Shown: piece after piece, positions 59,322 to 64,000 of the stretch | How the letters are laid out: each line of letters begins with the position of its first letter | Position numbering within the stretch: the first letter of the stretch is position 1 | DNA from: an uncultured Clostridia bacterium | GTDB taxonomy: Bacteria > Bacillota > Clostridia > Christensenellales > CAG-138 | DNA length: 64,000 nucleotides | Assembly: GCA_947168855.1 (NCBI GenBank) | Contig: CAMVNO010000004.1 | Span: forward strand, 62,001 to 126,000 | Direction: 5' to 3' | The notes under the pieces: model-generated | What the model saw: only the letters and a program-made list of their open reading frames with translations | The model's database searches: none | Told to the model about the DNA's origin: nothing | Position numbers and translations under genes: made by a program

Positions 59322-60779
59322 TTAGCTCTTTAATCGATAGGTTCGATTGCGGTTGCCTCCTTCCGGAACAACGATACCTTCTGAAACGAGCTCGTACAAC
59401 AGTTGCTTTACTCTCGTTGATTTTACCCCCAACACCTGAGTAAGCTGCGATACGCTGCATTTGCCTTGATTTGTTAAGTGCTCGATGATCAAAGCCTTCT
59501 GCACAGATGCTTTTATCGTCACTTTTTTATCGTCGCTTTTTATCGTCACTTTTTTATCGTCACTTTTGAACAGCGGCAATACAAGCGTGCTTCGGTCGGG
59601 TTCGGAGGAGACCAGAATCGTCGGTTCGCTCCAGCCTTGCTGCTTCCAGACGGAAAAGATATTCGGAATACCGCTGCCCGCGCGTTCACCGATATCGATC
59701 AGATTGAACATCTTCATCATCGTACCGTTGCGCGGATCGGAGATACCGCCGGAACGCGCGGCGGAAAGACCGATGCGGAAATCACCCGGATTGGTCATGG
59801 TGATCACATCTTTTTTCTTGATAATGACGAGTCCCTGCCGACCGTAGTAATCGGCGTTGACCAGGCAATTTGCCAACGCTTCGCGCAGCGCCCGATGGAC
59901 CGGCGTATCATCGACGCGGTAAATCCCGTTCATCTCAAAGGGGACTTTCAGATCAAGCTGAAGCTTGTTATAGACCCGGAAATAGAAATCGAAGACGTTT
60001 CCGCTCCAATCTCCGGAAGAAGAGATGACCCGATCTGTCCACCGATGGACGTCATCGTATTCTTCGCGATAATCCAGGAAGTAGCGCGGGTATTCACGGA
60101 CGATATCCGATTCGTTTCCAAACATCAATAAGCCTGCTGCGGTGGGATGAACCGAACCGTTTTCGCCGATTGCCGCTGCGCCGAGTTTGATGAGAAAATG
60201 CTCGTCGTCCAAAGTATCCCAGACATGCCCGGGCTTGCTGAGACGCATCCGCTGCCGATAAGCACGCAAGCTCTCGGCGTTGATGACGTCCAGACGCATT
60301 TCCTGCAGAACGAGCATATCCTGCGTCTTTATTGAGGCATCACGGTACATTGCATGCAGTTCGTCGGCGGTGCACTTGTAATCGCCTTCTCCGTTGCGGC
60401 GATAGCTGTTCAGCGGATTGCCGTCCACATAAACCGGTTTATAGGTGCGATCGGCCCGCGGGACATTGATAACGACGATGCGTTCCTCACCGACAGGTTC
60501 AATCGTAATATCTTTGCTTGAAAGAATGTTGACGCTGGCTTTATTGGGATTGTTGACGGCGTCCCAGAAATCCTTTACCAGTTTTTCCGGATCCGGAAGA
60601 TGGACTGCGTGGAGAGATTTGTCCGGATGCTCTTCGACACCAAGCAGAATGATCCCGCCTAGCGTATTTGCGAATGCGGAATATGTCTCCCAAATGCTCT
60701 GCGGAAGTCCGCCGACAGCTTTCTTTGCTTCGATTCGGTTGTTTTCTCTGTACTGTTCCAGATGCTGCAGGTCGATCAT
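59322..60779 (-). CDS. Schlafen/AlbA_2-type ATP-binding regulator
   Basis: 485 residues. AlbA_2 domain at the start (RENNRIEAKKAVGGLPQSIWETYSAFANTLGGIILLGVEE), then a HATPase_c_4-like domain (HRALREALANCLVNADYYGRQGLVIIKKKD, GISDPRN, GERAGSGIPNIF) and a C-terminal winged helix. A 9-residue unit (SDDKKVTIK) is exactly repeated, encoded by 27-base near-identical DNA at about 59515-59570. The family includes RecG-like regulators; exact function unknown. RBS cggaggtat. Confidence 0.88.
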   Translation of the reverse strand: MIDLQHLEQYRENNRIEAKKAVGGLPQSIWETYSAFANTLGGIILLGVEEHPDKSLHAVHLPDPEKLVKDFWDAVNNPNKASVNILSSKDITIEPVGEERIVVINVPRADRTYKPVYVDGNPLNSYRRNGEGDYKCTADELHAMYRDASIKTQDMLVLQEMRLDVINAESLRAYRQRMRLSKPGHVWDTLDDEHFLIKLGAAAIGENGSVHPTAAGLLMFGNESDIVREYPRYFLDYREEYDDVHRWTDRVISSSGDWSGNVFDFYFRVYNKLQLDLKVPFEMNGIYRVDDTPVHRALREALANCLVNADYYGRQGLVIIKKKDVITMTNPGDFRIGLSAARSGGISDPRNGTMMKMFNLIDIGERAGSGIPNIFSVWKQQGWSEPTILVSSEPDRSTLVLPLFKSDDKKVTIKSDDKKVTIKASVQKALIIEHLTNQGKCSVSQLTQVLGVKSTRVKQLLYELVSEGIVVPEGGNRNRTYRLKS

Positions 60780-61039
60780 GGTATACCTCCGAAAATCTCC
60801 ATATACATTATAGCCGAAGACAGCAGTGTTTACAATGTTTTTTCATGTTGAACGGAACCGACTGACCGTGCCGAAACCGGGTTCCTTCAGTGGATCCGAT
60901 AAATGAACTTGTCTGTACAGGTAAAACCAGTACAATAAAAAGACCGCTTTTATCAGAATGAGAAAAATGGTATGATAAAAAACAGATGCAATATTTTGCG
61001 GTGTTCGTGCGTTGTTATGATGAAAGGACGGAAAATGAC

Positions 61040-61612
61040 ATGTTGATAAATGCACAAAAAGCAGAAGACCCGGATCGCGAGAGGATCGATTCTTTGCTGT
61101 CACGCATCAAGGACGGAGATCGGCACGCCATGGAGTTGCTGTATCGCTGTACCGCGAAGAACGTGTACGGCTATGCGCTGTCCATGCTGAAAAGCACGGC
61201 GGACGCAGAGGACGTTTTGCATGACTGCTACGTGCAGGTATTTCAGAAAGCGCGTTTTTACAGAAGTGAAGGAAAGCCTATGGCGTGGATCCTCACGATT
61301 GTGAAGAACCTCTGCCGCGATGCGATGCGGAAGCGAAAAAAGACCGATCCCCTTCCGGACGGAGATTGGGTCGCGGAGCTTGCAGAACAAAAGCACTTAT
61401 CGAACGACGAGCGTCTTCTGTTGGACGAGTGCATGAAAAGACTTTCCGATGAGGAGCGCATGATCATCGTGCAGCATGCCGTTATCGGATTCAAGCATCA
61501 GGAAATCGCAGACGATCTGGATCTGCCGCTGTCAACCGTTCTTTCCAAATACCGGCGGGCGCTCATGAAACTGCGCACCGCAATGCTGAAAGGAGATTCC
61601 TATGATGTCTGA
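61040..61612 (+). CDS. ECF-type sigma factor (second pair)
   Basis: 190 residues. Region 2 (AMELLYRCTAKNVYGYALSMLKSTADAEDVLHDCYVQVFQKARFY) and region 4 (DEERMIIVQHAVIGFKHQEIADDLDLPLSTVLSKYRRALMKLR) are complete. ATG 61040 follows aaaggacgg; the open frame extends 18 codons further without support. The stop overlaps the next gene by 11 bases. A TATGAT -10 lies near 60972; the stretch 60780-61039 holds no other feature. Confidence 0.92.
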   Translation: MLINAQKAEDPDRERIDSLLSRIKDGDRHAMELLYRCTAKNVYGYALSMLKSTADAEDVLHDCYVQVFQKARFYRSEGKPMAWILTIVKNLCRDAMRKRKKTDPLPDGDWVAELAEQKHLSNDERLLLDECMKRLSDEERMIIVQHAVIGFKHQEIADDLDLPLSTVLSKYRRALMKLRTAMLKGDSYDV

Positions 61613-63134
61613 TAAAGAACTGGAAAAAAAGGTGGATGATCTGTTCGCAAAACTGACGCCCGATTACGCGGAATCGATGCTCAAAGATATCGATACGGTG
61701 CAAAAACCTGCCGGCAAAAAGCGCAATCTGAAAAATCTCTGGCTGCGCGTCGGATCGATCGCGGCGGTATTCGTTCTTGTGACGGTCGGGATCGTCGCCG
61801 CTGTCAATTTTACGCGCTACAACAAGGTCGATACGACCGTAACGCTTGACGTCAACCCGAGCATTGAATTGCGCGTCAACCGGTATGACCGCGTTCTGCG
61901 TGTCACGCCGCTCAACGCAGACGGCGAAAAGGTGATCGGCACGATGCGGCTGAAGAACGTTGACCTCGACGTTGCGGTCAACGCACTGATCGGCTCCATG
62001 ATGAAGAACGGATATTTGAGCGAGATGTCAAACTCGATCCTTGTTACGGTGGATGGTTCTGACGCCGCGCGAAGCAGCACTCTTACAGAACGTATTTCCT
62101 CGGATATTGAAGCGCAACTGAACGCCGGCTTTACCGGATCGGTGTTAAGCCAGACGGTACAGCACGATGCAGCGCTGCAATCGCTTGCCGACGAACACTC
62201 GATCACGGTCGGGAAAGCACAGCTGATCCAAGCGCTGGTCAGCCGCAATCCGCTTTACTCGTTCGACGCGCTCTCAAAGCTGTCCATCAACGAGCTGAAC
62301 GTGCTGCTTGCAAAGGAGCCCGTAAATACCGACGCCATTCACACATCCGGCAGCGCAAGCACAAGCGCGTATATCGGCGAGGAACAGGCGCTTTCGATCG
62401 CTTGTCTCTATGTCGGGCTTGAGCCGTCCGAAGTGACGCTGACGGAGGCGATCGAACTGGAATACGAAAACGGCAAGATGGTCTATGACGTGGAATTCCG
62501 CAAAGACGACTGCAAGTATGAGTTCGATATCGATGCCGTAACCGGTGAGATCGTTTCTTTCGGGCAAAAGCAGAAACCAAGCGGTGAACCGGTCACGCCG
62601 CCGGTCACGCCGGCACCGCCTGTTGCGGATATCGGGCAGGAACGCGCCGTTGCGATCGCGCTTTCCCACGCAAACGTACCGCAGAGCGAAACGGTTATCA
62701 GGAAGATCGAAAAGGAATCCGACAACGGCGTAACGTATTATGAGATCGAGTTTATCGATTCCGCCTTTGAGTACGAGTATAAGGTCAATGCCGCGACCGG
62801 TGCGATCATCAAAGCCGACAAGGAGCGCGACGACGATGCGCCCGGCACTCATTCGGAAGCGCCGGAGCACAGCGCCGAGCTGATCGGCGAAGCAAAGGCA
62901 AAGGAGATCGCTTTGCGCCATGCGGGCTTCAGCGCCGGTGCGGTCAAGAAGCTGAAATGTGAGCTGGATCGCGAAAAAGGCAAGCTCGTATATGAGGTCG
63001 AGTTCGAGGCGAACGGAATCGAATACGAATACACCGTCGACGCCGAGACCGGAGAGATCGTGAAGATCGAAAAAGAAGACGACCGGAAAGATATTGACGA
63101 CGACGATGACGACGATTTCGACGACGATGATTAA
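61602..63134 (+). CDS. RsgI-like anti-sigma factor with PepSY domains
   Basis: 510 residues. Cytoplasmic N-terminus (about 45 residues), a membrane helix (VGSIAAVFVLVTVGIVAAV), then the RsgI-type middle domain (VTLDVNPSIELRVNRYDRVLRVTPLNADGEKV). Three PepSY domains follow (each with a IGEEQALSIA- or IGEAKAKEIA-type helix and YDVEFRKDDCKYEFDIDAVTGEIV-type strand). The C-terminus is a run of Asp (IDDDDDDDFDDDD). It should hold the sigma factor at the membrane and sense an outside signal. The Asp tail may bind calcium; that is an inference. Confidence 0.9.
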   Translation: MMSDKELEKKVDDLFAKLTPDYAESMLKDIDTVQKPAGKKRNLKNLWLRVGSIAAVFVLVTVGIVAAVNFTRYNKVDTTVTLDVNPSIELRVNRYDRVLRVTPLNADGEKVIGTMRLKNVDLDVAVNALIGSMMKNGYLSEMSNSILVTVDGSDAARSSTLTERISSDIEAQLNAGFTGSVLSQTVQHDAALQSLADEHSITVGKAQLIQALVSRNPLYSFDALSKLSINELNVLLAKEPVNTDAIHTSGSASTSAYIGEEQALSIACLYVGLEPSEVTLTEAIELEYENGKMVYDVEFRKDDCKYEFDIDAVTGEIVSFGQKQKPSGEPVTPPVTPAPPVADIGQERAVAIALSHANVPQSETVIRKIEKESDNGVTYYEIEFIDSAFEYEYKVNAATGAIIKADKERDDDAPGTHSEAPEHSAELIGEAKAKEIALRHAGFSAGAVKKLKCELDREKGKLVYEVEFEANGIEYEYTVDAETGEIVKIEKEDDRKDIDDDDDDDFDDDD

Positions 63135-63166
63135 GTCGCGGTTGGGTTAATCGATATACGCAGATC

Positions 63167-63200
63167 AAAAGCGCTCCCGGTTAGGGAGCGCTTTGATTTT
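63167..63200 (+). terminator. Terminator of the anti-sigma gene
   Basis: Perfect inverted repeat aaagcgctccc / gggagcgcttt, followed by gatttt. Resembles the terminator at 41885 and, like it, sits right after the stop of a coding-repeat copy (E) on the other strand. Confidence 0.8.
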
Positions 63201-63232
63201 CAATGGACCTGGTTGACCGGACGCGGGATAAG
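63200..63232 (-). repeat. Dispersed coding repeat, copy E (remnant)
   Basis: Only the last codons are left: on the minus strand IPRPVNQVH and a TGA stop, directly followed by the terminator hairpin, as in copy A. Confidence 0.6.
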
Positions 63233-63429
63233 AGGCGAGAGAATGAAAACTTTTCGCTGTCCCATAAATGGCATTGATTAACATTTATATCCCTGCTATA
63301 CTCACTATAAAGCGGAAACATCTCCATCAGCACGAGTAAGTGTAGTGCTTTTGGCAGTAGCTGCGGAGGAATCGTAACCTCCCCCGTACGCACATGTTTT
63401 CGCTTTTTTGATTATCTGCGACGCGCGGC

Positions 63430-63458
63430 TTGACACGTTAGCTACGCTTTGTTATACT
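63430..63458 (+). promoter_or_regulatory. Near-consensus promoter without a gene
   Basis: TTGACA, 17-base spacer, TATACT. No open frame follows; instead a long hairpin with a T-tail starts five bases downstream. Confidence 0.85.
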
Positions 63459-63462
63459 ACAT

Positions 63463-63528
63463 AAAACGATGCAGCTCTTCTGTCGCTTTCCTTAATTGGA
63501 TCGAACGGCTTGCTGTATCGTTTTTCAT
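63463..63528 (+). ncRNA. Candidate small RNA
   Basis: Between the promoter and a T-run lies a 13-bp stem (aaaacgatgcagc at 63463-63475 pairs with gctgtatcgtttt at 63512-63524, one G-U) enclosing 36 bases. The 3' arm ends in five T, so the same stem is a terminator. A transcript of about 65 bases is expected. No family recognised. Confidence 0.55.
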
Positions 63529-63543
63529 TGTATGATCAATTTA

Positions 63544-63660
63544 TCAATGGATCCGGTTGATCGGATGCGGTGGTTGCGATCGGAAGACCGTGACCTGCGT
63601 CCCCAAAAGGATCGGAAGATGGGTTTTTGCGAATTCAACCAGATCCGTCGCCGCTGCCAT
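63544..63660 (-). repeat. Dispersed coding repeat, copy D (38-codon ORF)
   Basis: ATG-started frame of 38 codons on the minus strand (MAAATDLVEFAKTHLPILL..., end PHPINRIH). Nearly the same as copy B; differences are mainly at third codon positions. The ATG directly follows a hairpin (63663-63690), as in copy B. Confidence 0.65.
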
Positions 63661-63662
63661 AA

Positions 63663-63692
63663 AAACCACCCAAACCTGGGTGGTTATTTTTA
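63663..63692. terminator. Hairpin/terminator next to copy D
   Basis: Perfect inverted repeat aaccaccca / tgggtggtt with a 4-base loop, followed by attttt; A-run on the other side. Confidence 0.75.
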
Positions 63693-63707
63693 TAGCGACG
63701 ATCATCG

Positions 63708-63968
63708 ATTCTCACGGGCGCAACGCGCTCTGTTCGATGGTACGCGCGGGAAGCGCGCGATCTTCCTCTGTAACGAAGTGGAGACGCGGGGACGCAAAGC
63801 GTTCACGCGTCGCCGGAGAAATCTCCTTGAAGAAAGACGCGAAGCGCCTGCAATCAGATTTCTCCGTAACAGATCGCCGCATCGCTCCTATGATTCTCAC
63901 GGGCGCGAAGCGGTCTTTTCGATCGTACGCACGAGAAGTGCGCGATCTTTCTCTGTAACGAAGCGGAT
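63708..63968 (+). repeat. Two-copy ~75-bp direct repeat
   Basis: 63710-63784 and 63892-63966 are about 85% alike by eye; both start gattctcacgggcgc and end ctgtaacgaag. About 105 unrelated bases lie between. The remainder of 63135-64000 has no convincing gene. Confidence 0.75.
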
Positions 63969-64000
63969 ACACGCGGGCGCTTTTTCTTTGACTGTGCAAT

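Overview
The window looks like a chromosomal segment of a Gram-positive bacterium of the class Clostridia, probably a gut or rumen anaerobe. Pointers are dnaA-dnaN, a TPP-riboswitch-controlled ThiT (an ECF transporter S component), ECF sigma factors paired with membrane-bound anti-sigma-like proteins, YihA, MreB, two tandem type I signal peptidases, a DUF951 protein, and many lipoproteins with long Pro-Thr-Glu linkers (the PTPEPTEEP style). Most core genes are moderately GC-rich. The exact genus is not readable from the sequence; class Clostridia is an inference.

Layout. 1-5.9 kb: end of an L,D-transpeptidase, then minus-strand operons with a CAT-like acetyltransferase, a lipoprotein whose NlpC/P60 domain has lost its catalytic residues, thiT under a TPP riboswitch, and a hydrolase/DUF951/signal peptidase operon. 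6.1-12 kb: an ECF sigma/anti-sigma pair, dnaA, dnaN and a lipoprotein. 12-24 kb: metallophosphoesterase, YihA, an MreB paralogue, a WYL regulator, a peptidoglycan hydrolase, an AT-rich gene-free stretch with DnaA boxes (candidate oriC, 18.0-18.3 kb), a small gene behind a LexA-like palindrome, a leucine-rich-repeat lipoprotein and an RCC1/phosphodiester-glycosidase protein.

24-53.5 kb is a foreign island attached to the 3' end of a tRNA-Met gene. It starts with an integrative mobilizable module: a serine recombinase whose last codons come from the tRNA, a ParB-like protein, a MobV relaxase with a pMV158-type oriT, a RepA-like ATPase and a degenerate repeat array. Defence-type genes follow. 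A type I restriction-modification locus begins with a Fic protein and carries AT-rich inserted genes: a possible nuclease, a membrane/coiled-coil protein, a HEPN-like protein with a zinc knuckle, and an OLD-type ATPase-TOPRIM nuclease. Next come an AbiL/RloAB-like pair, a truncated second serine recombinase, a fragment of a third recombinase, a truncated DUF4011 protein, a UbiB-like kinase cassette, a GIY-YIG protein and a beheaded McrC. The island ends abruptly in a prophage tail gene at about 53.48 kb.

53.5-64 kb: prophage lysis remnants, a YunG-like protein, a second Fic protein with a fused antitoxin-like N-terminus, an XRE-HTH/isoaspartyl dipeptidase fusion, a Schlafen-type AlbA protein, and a second ECF sigma/anti-sigma pair. 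A possible small RNA with a near-consensus promoter lies near 63.5 kb.

The least explained signals are a dispersed family of short coding repeats (41.9, 46.2, 57.6, 63.2 and 63.5 kb) whose differences are mostly synonymous, two six-copy arrays of 19-21 bp repeats (46.5 and 51.4 kb), and the membrane/HEPN gene pair inside the hsd operon.
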